From positions 29,618-93,617 of the forward strand of contig JAFUOY010000017.1 of assembly GCA_017481595.1 (NCBI GenBank): a stretch of 64,000 bases of DNA. Reading direction: 5' to 3'. This stretch comes from Clostridia bacterium (GTDB lineage: Bacteria > Bacillota > Clostridia > Oscillospirales > CAG-272). Under the pieces are notes generated by a model that worked only from the letters and a program-made list of their open reading frames with translations, did not search any database and had not been told where the DNA came from. Made by a program: the position numbers and the translations under genes. Of the stretch, positions 15,112 through 22,792 are shown one piece after another. Every line of letters starts with the position of its first letter. The first letter of the stretch is position 1.

Positions 15112-17034
15112 ATGTCAAAGGCAACAAAAATAAAGCTTTTATTGGTCATTGCGTTTTTCGTGGTTCTCATTTTGCTCGGTTGGTTCCTGCTTACCGAGGA
15201 AAACGTGGATATAATTGTTTGCGTTTTCAAAAACGATGATCTTACTAACGAGCAGATCCAGGATAAGCTGAGTCAGCTTGGCATACGCGGTAACATTACC
15301 ATATCCGTTCTTTCTATGCTTCAGGTGGTGCTTACCTTCCTCCCCTCTGAGCCTACGCAGGTTCTTGCGGGACTTACCTACGGCTTCTGGCACGGTCTTG
15401 CCTGCTGTATGGTGGGCGTTTTCCTCGGCAACTCTATCATCTTCGTCCTTTATAAGCTATTTGGCGACAAACTCAACGCCTACTTTGACAAGGAGCTTCA
15501 CCTTAATATAAACAAGCTGAGCAATTCTCATATTATTACCGTTGTTGTTGCCACACTTTATCTTTTGCCCGTTATTCCCTACGGTATGATATGCTTCTTT
15601 GCGGCAACCATGAGGATGAAATATCCTAAATACATTGCTACCACCGTACTTCTTTCAACCCCCTCCGTCGCTATTGGAGTAATTCTTGGCCACACGGCGC
15701 TTGCTACAAGCTGGAAGGTTTCCCTTTCTATCTTTATCATTCTCGTTTTGCTTATCGTTGTTTTCGTAATAAAGAAAAAAGCCTTTTTTGCCTGGCTCAA
15801 CGACTATATTGACAACTCCCGCGACGTAATGTCGGGCAGATTTACGGTAAAATCCTATCACAGAAGAAATCTTCACCTTCCTTTCTTTGTAAGCCGCATA
15901 CTTATGCACGGCAAGGTAAAGGTAAAATACAACTACAAGGTAAAGGATATTGAAAAGCCGTCTATTACCCTTGTAAATCACGGCTCGTTTATAGACTTTG
16001 CTTACGCAGGAGCTATGCTTCGTAAGCACGCGCCGAACTTTGTGGTTGCAAGACTTTATTTCTACAAAAAGCTTTACAGAAACTTCCTTCGTAATTTTGG
16101 CTGCTTCCCCAAGAGTATGTTCTGCGCCGACCTTGAAAGTGCGAAAAACTGCTTACAGGTATTGAAGCGAGGCAGAGCCCTTGCTATGATGCCCGAGGCA
16201 AGACTTTCAACCGTAGGCCGCTTTGAGGATATTCAGGAGGGCACCTACGCCTTTCTTAAGAAGGCGGGGGTTACCGTCTACGTAATAAAGCTTGAGGGCG
16301 ACTACTTTGCAAGACCCAAATGGGGCGATAAGCTAAGAAAGGGTGCTTACGTTGAGGCAACTCTTGATACTCTTATCGATAAAGAGGAGCTTGCCGGATT
16401 AAGCGTTGACCAGATAAAGGAAAGAGTAGAGAAGGCGCTTTATTTTGACGAGTTTGAATGGCTCAAGGAGCATCCCGAAATACACTATAAGTCCAAAACT
16501 CTTGCAGTAGGACTTGAAAACATAATCAATCACTGTCCCGCTTGTAACGAAAAATACACCATAAGAACAAAGGGTAACGACGTATACTGCGAAAAATGCG
16601 GTATGAGGCTTACTCTTAACGACAGATACGGCTTTGAGCCAAACGAATATTTTGAAAACTTTGCCAAGTGGTACGATTGGCAAAAGGAAGAATTCCGCCG
16701 AAGAATGATAGAGGACGAAAGCTTCGCCCTTGTGTCCAAGGTGGAGCTTAAGAACAGCGCAAAGGACGGAAGGCGCGCTCTTTATACCGCAGGTCACGGC
16801 GTTTGCACTCTTAACCGAGAGGGACTTACATACGTTGGCACCCGTGACGGAGTGGAAATCACCAAGCATTTCCCGTTAAATGACATCTACCGCTTGCTCT
16901 TTGGCGCAGGCGAGGACTTCGAGATATACGAGGGCAAGGAGATATACTATTTCATCCCCGAGGAAAAGCGAAGCTGTGTAGATTGGTATATTGTCAGCGG
17001 ACTCCTCAAGGAGCCTGTGGCTTTGGAGGTGTGA
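15112..17034 (+). CDS. VTT (DedA/TVP38-like) membrane domain fused to PlsC acyltransferase and zinc ribbon
   Basis: The ATG at 15112 has GGAG 8 bp upstream and gives 640 residues. Residues 5-27 are a membrane anchor. Residues 60-222 form a TVP38/TMEM64-type VTT domain (FLPSEPTQVLAGLTYGFWHG; LYLLPVIPYGMICFFAA). Residues 245-440 are a PlsC/LPLAT glycerolipid acyltransferase with NHGSFID (His290, Asp295; HX4D) and MMPEARLS (359-366, the position of the PEGTRS motif). Cys475/478/493/496 form a zinc ribbon, then about 140 residues of unknown type. VTT proteins scramble or flip lipids, so this protein may couple acylation of a lysolipid with its translocation. It is first in an operon with YfcC and DUF975 genes. 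Confidence 0.85.
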   Translation: MSKATKIKLLLVIAFFVVLILLGWFLLTEENVDIIVCVFKNDDLTNEQIQDKLSQLGIRGNITISVLSMLQVVLTFLPSEPTQVLAGLTYGFWHGLACCMVGVFLGNSIIFVLYKLFGDKLNAYFDKELHLNINKLSNSHIITVVVATLYLLPVIPYGMICFFAATMRMKYPKYIATTVLLSTPSVAIGVILGHTALATSWKVSLSIFIILVLLIVVFVIKKKAFFAWLNDYIDNSRDVMSGRFTVKSYHRRNLHLPFFVSRILMHGKVKVKYNYKVKDIEKPSITLVNHGSFIDFAYAGAMLRKHAPNFVVARLYFYKKLYRNFLRNFGCFPKSMFCADLESAKNCLQVLKRGRALAMMPEARLSTVGRFEDIQEGTYAFLKKAGVTVYVIKLEGDYFARPKWGDKLRKGAYVEATLDTLIDKEELAGLSVDQIKERVEKALYFDEFEWLKEHPEIHYKSKTLAVGLENIINHCPACNEKYTIRTKGNDVYCEKCGMRLTLNDRYGFEPNEYFENFAKWYDWQKEEFRRRMIEDESFALVSKVELKNSAKDGRRALYTAGHGVCTLNREGLTYVGTRDGVEITKHFPLNDIYRLLFGAGEDFEIYEGKEIYYFIPEEKRSCVDWYIVSGLLKEPVALEV

Positions 17035-17035
17035 T

Positions 17036-18466
17036 ATGGAAAAAAATAAGCAAAAATCCTTTTCAAGTATAGGTCTGCGCTCGTTTCTTATAGTTATTAT
17101 TCTTTTAACTGTAGTAATAGCCGTTAGCGGAGCGTTATCCTACTTTATTCCCCAGGGTGAATTTCAAAAGGATGAAAGCGGAGCTATCATCCCCGGCAGC
17201 TACGTTGAGGGAGAGGTAAACGGAATTGCCATATGGCGTATAATTACCGCCCCTGTTCGCGTTTTTGCCTCAGAGGATTCCCTTACCATCATAATGATAA
17301 GCCTGTTTTTGCTCATTATGAGCGGTGCGTTCAATATCCTTGATAAGACCAACGGTATAAAGGTATTTATCGGACGTCTTATAAGCCGACTTTCGGGAAA
17401 AGTGGCACCCCTTGTATGTATTTGCGTTCTCGTGTTTATGCTTTTCGGTAGCTTTTTCGGTATGTTTGAGGAGCTTTGCACCCTTATCCCATTGGTAGTT
17501 GTCCTGATGCTTTCCTTGGGTATGGATACCATGACGGGCTTGGGCGCTTGTATGCTTGCGGCTTGCTTTGGCTTTTCCGCCGCTATTACAAACCCCTTTT
17601 CCGTAGGACTTGCCTCCTCCGTTGCAGGCTCCGACCCTATGGACGGCGTATGGTTAAGAATAGTATTCTTTATTCTTACCTACGGACTCCTTTGCGTATT
17701 TTTACTGTTCCACATACGTACAATTAAAAAGGATCCTACCCGCTCCCTGACCTATGAAAGCGATATTGAAAAGAGAAAGAGCCTCGGCAACCTTGAAACC
17801 GACACCATTCCAAACAGCGGCAGAATTTTCAAGGTTTATTCCGTATTCTTTGCAGTTCAGCTTACCGTGCTTATACTTATCGCCTCCGTGCGCGCAATAT
17901 CGGGACTTGCAATTCCCATCCTTTGCGTAAGCTTCCTTTTCGGCGGTATCATTTGCGGACTACTTGCAAGCGATGATAAAAAGGCGGTGTTCAAATACTT
18001 CGGTAGCGGCGTGGTTTCTATGCTTCCTGCCGTGATTATGATCGCTATGGCGTCCTCCGTTAAGCTTATAATGGCGGAGAGCAAGATAATTGACACTATA
18101 ATGAACGTGGTTATAAACACTCTTGAGGGTAAGGGAAAATTCTTCTCTGTAATTCTTATCTATTTCCTTATTCTTATCTTGCAGATATTTATCGGCTCTG
18201 CTTCTGCAAAAATAATGCTGGTAGTTCCCATAGTTGCTCCCATTTGCGCATCCCTTGGCATCTCTCCCGCATTGTTCATTCTTGCGTACTGTATGGCAGA
18301 CGGCTTTACGGACGTTATCATCCCTACAAATCCCATTTTGCTCGTCGGTCTTTCTATGGCTAACGTATCTTACACAAAGTGGGTAAAATGGACGTGGAAG
18401 CTTCAGCTCATCGTCTTTGCTTTGACTATCGGAGTTCTGTTCTTCGGAACCTGTATAGGATATTAA
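17036..18466 (+). CDS. YfcC family membrane transporter
   Basis: The ATG at 17036 is one base after the previous stop and has GGAGGTG upstream. The 476-residue protein has about 12 helices and YfcC/C4-dicarboxylate anaerobic carrier features: SGALSYFIPQGEF, a FGSFFGMFEELCTLIPLVVVLM segment, CFGFSAAITNPFSVG and the mirrored DGFTDVIIPTNPILLVGL near the C terminus. Members of this ion-transporter clan are predicted carboxylate or basic amino acid transporters; substrate cannot be told. Tight linkage to the acyltransferase fusion suggests shared regulation, perhaps of envelope precursors. Confidence 0.85.
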   Translation: MEKNKQKSFSSIGLRSFLIVIILLTVVIAVSGALSYFIPQGEFQKDESGAIIPGSYVEGEVNGIAIWRIITAPVRVFASEDSLTIIMISLFLLIMSGAFNILDKTNGIKVFIGRLISRLSGKVAPLVCICVLVFMLFGSFFGMFEELCTLIPLVVVLMLSLGMDTMTGLGACMLAACFGFSAAITNPFSVGLASSVAGSDPMDGVWLRIVFFILTYGLLCVFLLFHIRTIKKDPTRSLTYESDIEKRKSLGNLETDTIPNSGRIFKVYSVFFAVQLTVLILIASVRAISGLAIPILCVSFLFGGIICGLLASDDKKAVFKYFGSGVVSMLPAVIMIAMASSVKLIMAESKIIDTIMNVVINTLEGKGKFFSVILIYFLILILQIFIGSASAKIMLVVPIVAPICASLGISPALFILAYCMADGFTDVIIPTNPILLVGLSMANVSYTKWVKWTWKLQLIVFALTIGVLFFGTCIGY

Positions 18467-18495
18467 AATTTTTATTATAAAGGAGACAAAGAAAA

Positions 18496-19107
18496 ATGAT
18501 TTCTCGTTCTGAGCTTCGCGCAAGAGCAAGACAGACTCTTGGCGGCAAAATTTTTGGCAACCAGTGGCTCTTCCCACTCCTTGTTGCCCTTATTATCAAC
18601 GCTGTAACAGCGTTTGCAGGTGGCACCTTCGTCCTTGCTATCGTATTGACAGGCTCAATTATGGTAGGCTCTGCAGCTTACTTTATTGGTATCGTACGCG
18701 GTAATAAGGCTGATGACCTTAATCCCCTTCTTGACGGCGTTAAGGAGGACTTTGGCGGCAATCTTGTTACAGGCTTACTCGTTACACTTTTCACATTCCT
18801 TTGGTCCTTGCTCTTTATCATTCCCGGTATCGTTAAGTCATATTCCTACGCTATGACCTACTTTATCAAAAAGGATAACCCCGGTATGACAGGTCAGCAG
18901 GCTATTACGGAGAGCAGAAAAATGATGAAGGGCTATAAGTGGAAGCTCTTTATGCTTGACCTTTCCTTTATCGGATGGTATATCGTAGGCGCTCTTTGTC
19001 TTGGTATCGGTACTCTTTGGGTAATTCCTTATCACCAGACTGCAAGAGCTCACTTCTACGAGGAGCTTAAGGGAATACCCGCGGTTGAAGCTGCGTCCGC
19101 TGAATAA
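18496..19107 (+). CDS. DUF975 family membrane protein
   Basis: A 203-residue protein with four to five hydrophobic helices. The N-terminal SRSELRARARQTLGGKIFGNQW and the central SLLFIIPGIVKSYSYAMTYFI are the DUF975 signature, followed by GQQAITESRKMMKGYKWKLFMLDLSFIGW. Function unknown. It starts with ATG behind AAAGGAGA, 29 bp after the YfcC gene, so it belongs to the same transcript, which probably ends at the hairpins around 19152. Confidence 0.9.
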   Translation: MISRSELRARARQTLGGKIFGNQWLFPLLVALIINAVTAFAGGTFVLAIVLTGSIMVGSAAYFIGIVRGNKADDLNPLLDGVKEDFGGNLVTGLLVTLFTFLWSLLFIIPGIVKSYSYAMTYFIKKDNPGMTGQQAITESRKMMKGYKWKLFMLDLSFIGWYIVGALCLGIGTLWVIPYHQTARAHFYEELKGIPAVEAASAE

Positions 19108-19151
19108 TTACATACAAAATCATATAAAACGTACCCTAAAGGACAGTTTTC

Positions 19152-19209
19152 AAAATACGGTGTATCTCGAAAGAGGTATGCCGTATTTTGCATTTGTGTC
19201 CACAAATGC
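19152..19209 (+). other. two consecutive hairpins, the first with a GAAA tetraloop
   Basis: Positions 19152-19168 and 19173-19189 can pair over 17 bp (with several G-U pairs) closed by GAAA; 19190-19198 and 19201-19209 are perfect 9-bp reverse complements (GCATTTGTG/CACAAATGC). They follow the DUF975 stop. A weak T-run makes them a possible terminator or RNA-stability structure. Confidence 0.55.
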
Positions 19210-19253
19210 AGTGCTTGCCAGGAAAATTGATTAGGCATAGGTGAACTAAAAAT

Positions 19254-19432
19254 GGCTCCCTTGTGTAAAGGGTGATTCCCCACAGTGTGGTGAAATGTCT
19301 GCACAGCAGACAAAAGGGCTGGCACGTAGTGTGTCAGCGAAGGCGGCTGAGGGATTGTTTCCGCGCTAAAACTAACTTTTGCAATCCCTCCGTCACGCTA
19401 TCGCGTGCCACCTCCCTTTACACAAGGGTGGC
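19254..19432. repeat. 179-bp element with 19-bp imperfect inverted ends
   Basis: GGCTCCCTTGTGTAAAGGG at the left is matched by CCCTTTACACAAGGGTGGC at the right (two mismatches). The interior holds further small palindromes (CTGCACAGCAG; CACGCTATCGCGTG) and no reading frame. It looks like a miniature inverted-repeat element. Confidence 0.6.
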
Positions 19433-19443
19433 TCTACTACTAC

Positions 19444-19472
19444 TTGACATTATATGGAGAATATGATATAAC
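19444..19472 (+). promoter_or_regulatory. promoter of the 19523 gene
   Basis: TTGACA (19444-19449), 17 bp, TATAAC (19467-19472), just right of the inverted-repeat element. Confidence 0.6.
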
Positions 19473-19522
19473 TATAATATATTAAATCAACAGTAATATT
19501 CAAGCAAAAAGGAGATGTAATT

Positions 19523-19933
19523 ATGACATTAAAAAAATATTGTGAACAGAACAATTTAGATCAGAACAAGGTTTTTAACATGGTGCTTGCAAGAGGGGGC
19601 GATATTCTTCCTACAGTTACTGCCTTTACGGGATATATTGCAGAGATTAGAGATGAATGTTTAGTTTGTACAAATGATAAACTTAATGTATTCAACAAAG
19701 AAATTCCGTTTTCTTCTTTTCAAAGCGCGGAGTTCGGTATTGGAAGCGGACAGCTTTGGCTTCAATGCATTGTCGATGGCAATGAGTTTATTTTCTGCTC
19801 TCCCAGAAAAAGTTGGAAATCTCCTGCCGCGAAGTTGCTTCTTGAAAAAATAGGAGAAAAAACTGAAATTTTAAGTATGAAAGAATATGATAAGTACACC
19901 GGAAAACTGTTTTTTATCTATATGTTTAAATAA
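19523..19933 (+). CDS. hypothetical protein, 136 residues
   Basis: Not recognised. ATG behind AAAAAGGAGATG. It is soluble, with an N-terminal helical part (MTLKKYCEQNNLDQNKVFNM) and a beta-rich centre (TAFTGYIAEIRDECLVC, GQLWLQCIVDGNEFIFCS) reminiscent of a small PH- or SRPBCC-like barrel, but no family motif. The gene stands alone between an intergenic element and a strong terminator, and its base composition is more AT-rich than its neighbours. Confidence 0.7.
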   Translation: MTLKKYCEQNNLDQNKVFNMVLARGGDILPTVTAFTGYIAEIRDECLVCTNDKLNVFNKEIPFSSFQSAEFGIGSGQLWLQCIVDGNEFIFCSPRKSWKSPAAKLLLEKIGEKTEILSMKEYDKYTGKLFFIYMFK

Positions 19934-19974
19934 ATCCATATGGGCAAACTTGCGCCCCTGAATATTCTTATTGC

Positions 19975-20016
19975 ATACAAAATGCACCGCTGATTTTTCA
20001 ACGGTGCATTTTGTAT
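19975..20016. terminator. bidirectional terminator
   Basis: A perfect 15-bp stem (ATACAAAATGCACCG at 19975-19989 with 20002-20016) with a 12-nt loop, between convergent genes ending at 19933 (+) and 20117 (-). Confidence 0.8.
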
Positions 20017-20116
20017 TGGTTTTTTTAGAAAATTTTTTCTTTCGTTTTCCTGTCGGTAGGTAACGTATTCTTAAAACTGTCCATAAGGACACAACGCGTA
20101 AGATACTGTTTTTGTT

Positions 20117-21073
20117 TTAAAAATTATATTTTTTTCCTTGATAAGAGCCGCGTCTGTACAGCTCCTTGTCAATATCGTTTATAACGGAGGTCTTTTTTAA
20201 GCTCCATAGGGGGGATAAAAGGCTATCCTTGATTCCGTCGCCCGTAACTCTTTCAACCACCGTGTCGGGGCATAAAAGCTCAAGCTGATCGCATACTATA
20301 TTTACGTATTCATCCTTTTCGAGGGGGGTGTAAATACCTTTTTCATACATCTTTGCAAGGGGAGTGTCTTTTATTACGTGTAAAAGGTGTATTTTTATAA
20401 TGTCGGGGTTAAGCGCCCTTACGTCAACCGCCGTTTTCAGCATATCCTCCCTGCTCTCTTCGGGTAAGCCGTCTATTATGTGTACGGCAATTTTAACACG
20501 GGGCGCAATTTTTCTGAGCCTTGCAAAGCAGTCTGTAAACTCATCGTAGGTGTGGCATCTGTTTATTCTTTTTGCCGTTTCGTCATTGGAGCTTTGAAGC
20601 CCCAATTCTACGGTAACGGGTATTTTTTCGGACACGTCCCTAAGGATCTCTATTTTTTCATCCTCAAGACAGTCGGCTCTTGTAGCTATATCTATCATTA
20701 CCGCGCCGTCAAATTCCCGTATCTCGTTAAGTATCCTTTTGAAATTGTCGGGGGAGGTGTATGAATTTGTGTACGCCTGAAGATAGGGAATAAATTTCGT
20801 TACGTCCCATTTTGAACGGATCTTCTGTATTTGCTCCGTATATTGGGTAAAAAGGGGCAATAATTCGTTGCATCCTGCGCTTCTGCTGCCGCCCGAGCAA
20901 TAAATACATCCGCCGACTCCGCGGCTGCCGTCTATATTGGGACAGGTAAATCCTGCGTCAAGGGTTATTTTTGCGCACTTTTGCCCAAAGGTACGGCGCA
21001 GATAATAATCGTACGTATAATATCTTTTGTTCGTATCACTGTTTTTAAAAGGATTGTCAGTTACCTGCGACAT
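20117..21073 (-). CDS. TIGR01212 family radical SAM protein (YhcC-like)
   Basis: A 318-residue iron-sulfur protein of the TIGR01212/YhcC group. The cluster cysteines are Cys44, Cys56 and Cys59 in TCPNIDGSRGVGGCIYC, a CX11CX2C spacing characteristic of this group in place of CX3CX2C. Further blocks are PYLQAYTNSY, VELGLQSSNDETAKRINRCHTYDEF, VHIIDGLPEES and KIHLLHVIKDTPLAKMY. The reaction has not been established. Monocistronic, with its own promoter. Confidence 0.9.
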   Translation of the reverse strand: MSQVTDNPFKNSDTNKRYYTYDYYLRRTFGQKCAKITLDAGFTCPNIDGSRGVGGCIYCSGGSRSAGCNELLPLFTQYTEQIQKIRSKWDVTKFIPYLQAYTNSYTSPDNFKRILNEIREFDGAVMIDIATRADCLEDEKIEILRDVSEKIPVTVELGLQSSNDETAKRINRCHTYDEFTDCFARLRKIAPRVKIAVHIIDGLPEESREDMLKTAVDVRALNPDIIKIHLLHVIKDTPLAKMYEKGIYTPLEKDEYVNIVCDQLELLCPDTVVERVTGDGIKDSLLSPLWSLKKTSVINDIDKELYRRGSYQGKKYNF

Positions 21074-21106
21074 ATTCTTACCCCCTGTGCCGATTTTGTC
21101 CTATAT

Positions 21107-21135
21107 ATTTTAACACGTTTGATAAAATTGTTCAA
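21107..21135 (-). promoter_or_regulatory. promoter of the radical SAM gene
   Basis: On the minus strand TTGAAC (21135-21130), 17 bp, TAAAAT (21112-21107), about 35 bp before the start codon at 21073. Confidence 0.6.
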
Positions 21136-21153
21136 TATAAAATAAAAAATTAC

Positions 21154-21182
21154 TTGACAAATAAAAATCCTTCTGCTATAAT
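21154..21182 (+). promoter_or_regulatory. tRNA promoter
   Basis: Consensus TTGACA (21154-21159), 17 bp, TATAAT (21177-21182), 17 bp before the mature tRNA. Confidence 0.85.
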
Positions 21183-21199
21183 ACAATAGCAAATAGCGT

Positions 21200-21275
21200 G
21201 CTACTGTGGCTCAGTTGGTAGAGCACATCCTTGGTAAGGATGAGGTCACCGGTTCGATTCCGGTCAGTAGCTCCA
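21200..21275 (+). tRNA. tRNA-Thr (GGT)
   Basis: A 76-nt cloverleaf. The acceptor arms GCTACTG/CAGTAGC pair, the D arm has AGTTGGTAGAGC, the anticodon stem CATCC/GGATG encloses TTGGTAA with anticodon GGT, and the T arm has GGTTCGATTCC. CCA is encoded at the 3' end (21273-21275). It is followed directly by a terminator. Confidence 0.96.
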
Positions 21276-21276
21276 A

Positions 21277-21305
21277 AATCCCGCACATCTGTGCGGGATT
21301 TTTTG
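21277..21305 (+). terminator. terminator after tRNA-Thr
   Basis: AATCCCGCACA and TGTGCGGGATT form an 11-bp stem followed by TTTTT. Confidence 0.9.
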
Positions 21306-21452
21306 CTTTTATATCTTGGCTTTTCAAGGGCGCGGTCTGCTGTTTTTAACATAATTCCTTTTCCTCTTGTGCAAAAACACGAAAAAAAATTAAAAAACCC
21401 CCAAAAAACGGAGGTTATTTGTTTAAAATGACAAGATATTGTAAAAAATTTA

Positions 21453-21481
21453 TTGACAAGTAAGCGATAGTATGATAATAT
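21453..21481 (+). promoter_or_regulatory. promoter of the methylglyoxal synthase-like gene
   Basis: TTGACA (21453-21458), 17 bp, TAATAT (21476-21481), about 33 bp before the ATG at 21515. Confidence 0.65.
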
Positions 21482-21514
21482 ATTATAAATAACGGTATTC
21501 GGGAGGATTGCTAC

Positions 21515-21970
21515 ATGGAAATTGCCATAATTGCAGATGACACAAAAAAAGAACTGATCACGCAGCTTTGTATAGCATATTGCGGTATTTTGAGTAAGCA
21601 TTCTATTTGTGCTACCAGCACTACCGGTGCTTATATTTCAGAAGCAACAGGCTTAAAAATAGAAAAGCTGCTTTCAGGTACCCACGGCGGAGAACAGCAG
21701 ATCGCCTCAAGGATCGCCTTTGACGAGATCGACGTATTGTTTTATTTCCGCGCCGCTAACCCTTATAAGGATAGCAGAGACGTAAACGCCCGTATGGATA
21801 TTGAACAAAATCTGCTTCGCCTTTGCGACGTTCATAACGTTCCCGTTGCTACAAATATTGCAACTGCGGAAATTATCGTTACCGCCCTTGAAAGAGGCGA
21901 GCTTGATTACAGAAACTTTATCAATCCCCGCTCGGAATATAATATAAAGAAAAGAAATATCAAATACTGA
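21515..21970 (+). CDS. methylglyoxal synthase homologue with altered active site
   Basis: A 151-residue MGS-domain protein. It keeps the phosphate-binding STTGAYISEATG (35-46), LSGTHGGEQQIASRIA (53-68) and LLRLCDVHNVPVATNIATAEIIV (100-122), all family signatures. However, residues that act in the E. coli enzyme are changed: the VAHDH histidine (His19) is Asp8 (IADD), the GGDQQ aspartate (Asp71) is Glu60, and the PHDPD stretch (His98, Asp101) is replaced by a longer segment with no histidine (79-99). It may therefore be an allosteric or ligand-binding relative and not a working synthase. ATG behind GGGAGG; monocistronic. Confidence 0.85.
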   Translation: MEIAIIADDTKKELITQLCIAYCGILSKHSICATSTTGAYISEATGLKIEKLLSGTHGGEQQIASRIAFDEIDVLFYFRAANPYKDSRDVNARMDIEQNLLRLCDVHNVPVATNIATAEIIVTALERGELDYRNFINPRSEYNIKKRNIKY

Positions 21971-21971
21971 T

Positions 21972-22003
21972 AAAAAGCCGATACGAATATCGGCTTTTTT
22001 TAA
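21972..22003 (+). terminator. terminator of the MGS-like gene
   Basis: AAAAAGCCGATA and TATCGGCTTTTT pair over 12 bp with loop CGAA, followed by T residues. Confidence 0.88.
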
Positions 22004-22040
22004 ATTTCAAAAGAGATTATGTTTTTGTTTGCTTTGATTA

Positions 22041-22130
22041 GCCTTCACCTTGAGGGGATGGTCCAGACCAGCCTCTCTTGACGCTTTGCGTCAATTCACC
22101 TTCAGGTGGATGCGTAGCAGACGGATGAGG
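22041..22130. repeat. 90-bp dispersed palindromic repeat, copy 2
   Basis: Same length and layout as the copy at 12171-12260, including the TTGACGC/GCGTCAA hairpin and GGTGGATGCGTAGCAGACGG. The two copies differ at scattered positions, so they are diverged family members. Confidence 0.75.
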
Positions 22131-22189
22131 TGTTTCCTGACATAAACAAATTATATGCGGACGACCAATGGTCGCCCCTACGGCGAAGC

Positions 22190-22331
22190 CATCTTATCAC
22201 TTATCACCTATCACTTCTCACTTTTCCTTGCCTTCCCCAGTGGGGGAAGGGGCGAACGAAGGCAAATATAAGAGAAGAGTGAAGAGTGAAAAGTGAAGAG
22301 TGAAAAGATAAGAGATAAGAGAAAAAACAAA
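22190..22331. repeat. strand-asymmetric repeat tract around a hairpin
   Basis: The left side is pyrimidine-type (TATCACTTATCACCTATCACTT), the right side is purine-type and made of repeated GAAGAGTGAA/AAGTGAAGAGTGAA/GATAAGA units; the two are roughly reverse complementary. The centre is a perfect-type hairpin CCTTCCCC-AGT-GGGGGAAGG. No reading frame. It fills most of the gap 21971-22362 together with the 90-bp repeat. Confidence 0.6.
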
Positions 22332-22333
22332 AC

Positions 22334-22356
22334 ACCCGACCTTAGTAAGGTCGGGT
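22334..22356 (-). terminator. terminator of the ydbC-like gene
   Basis: ACCCGACCTT-AGT-AAGGTCGGGT, a perfect 10-bp stem, followed on the minus strand by GTTTTGTTTTTTC. Confidence 0.85.
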
Positions 22357-22362
22357 ATGATT

Positions 22363-22587
22363 TTATTCAATATCCAAGGTATTAAGCAATTCCTTAAGAT
22401 TCTTCAGCTCTTCTGTTGTAAGAGTGATACCCTTACCGAGCTTTTCGTGGCCTTCCTGCCAAGCGCGAATATCGTAAATAGGCTCACGGTCATTCCAGCT
22501 AACAAGGTTAACCTCTTTAACCCAACCGCTGTTGCTCTCGGAGATTGTACCGAAATTTTTCACGATCTCAAATTTGAACTCGGGCAT
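22363..22587 (-). CDS. YdbC family PC4-like DNA-binding protein
   Basis: The ATG at 22587 is chosen because GGAGGAGG lies 9 bp upstream; the frame stays open to 22629. The 74-residue protein has the YdbC/PC4 pattern MPEFKFEIVKNFGTISES, GWVKEVNLVSWN, YDIRAWQEGHEKLGKGITLT and a C-terminal helix LKNLKELLNT. PC4-like proteins bind single-stranded DNA and may influence transcription or repair. Size is normal for bacterial members. Monocistronic. Confidence 0.9.
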   Translation of the reverse strand: MPEFKFEIVKNFGTISESNSGWVKEVNLVSWNDREPIYDIRAWQEGHEKLGKGITLTTEELKNLKELLNTLDIE

Positions 22588-22723
22588 TTGTCTGATCCTC
22601 CTCCATAAAGATTTATAGATGAAATTCATCTCTTACGGGAGTATTGTAACACATAATTATACAAATTGCAATATAAATTTCATATTTTATTATATTATTT
22701 TATAATATTTTAATAAATAATAT

Positions 22724-22758
22724 AAAGGAGGTCAACGGTAACCCGTTCAACCTCCTTT
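22724..22758 (-). terminator. terminator of the LUD operon
   Basis: AAAGGAGGT...ACCTCCTTT type stem (22724-22732 with 22750-22758) with an inner AACGG/CCGTT stem. T-rich sequence follows on the minus strand. Confidence 0.75.
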
Positions 22759-22792
22759 GATATTGATTTTAGTATCAGAAGCCATTTGAAGA

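Noticed and set aside
12099-22331. Clusters of repeats as a CRISPR array
   Set aside because: There are no regularly spaced identical repeats with unique spacers and no cas genes.
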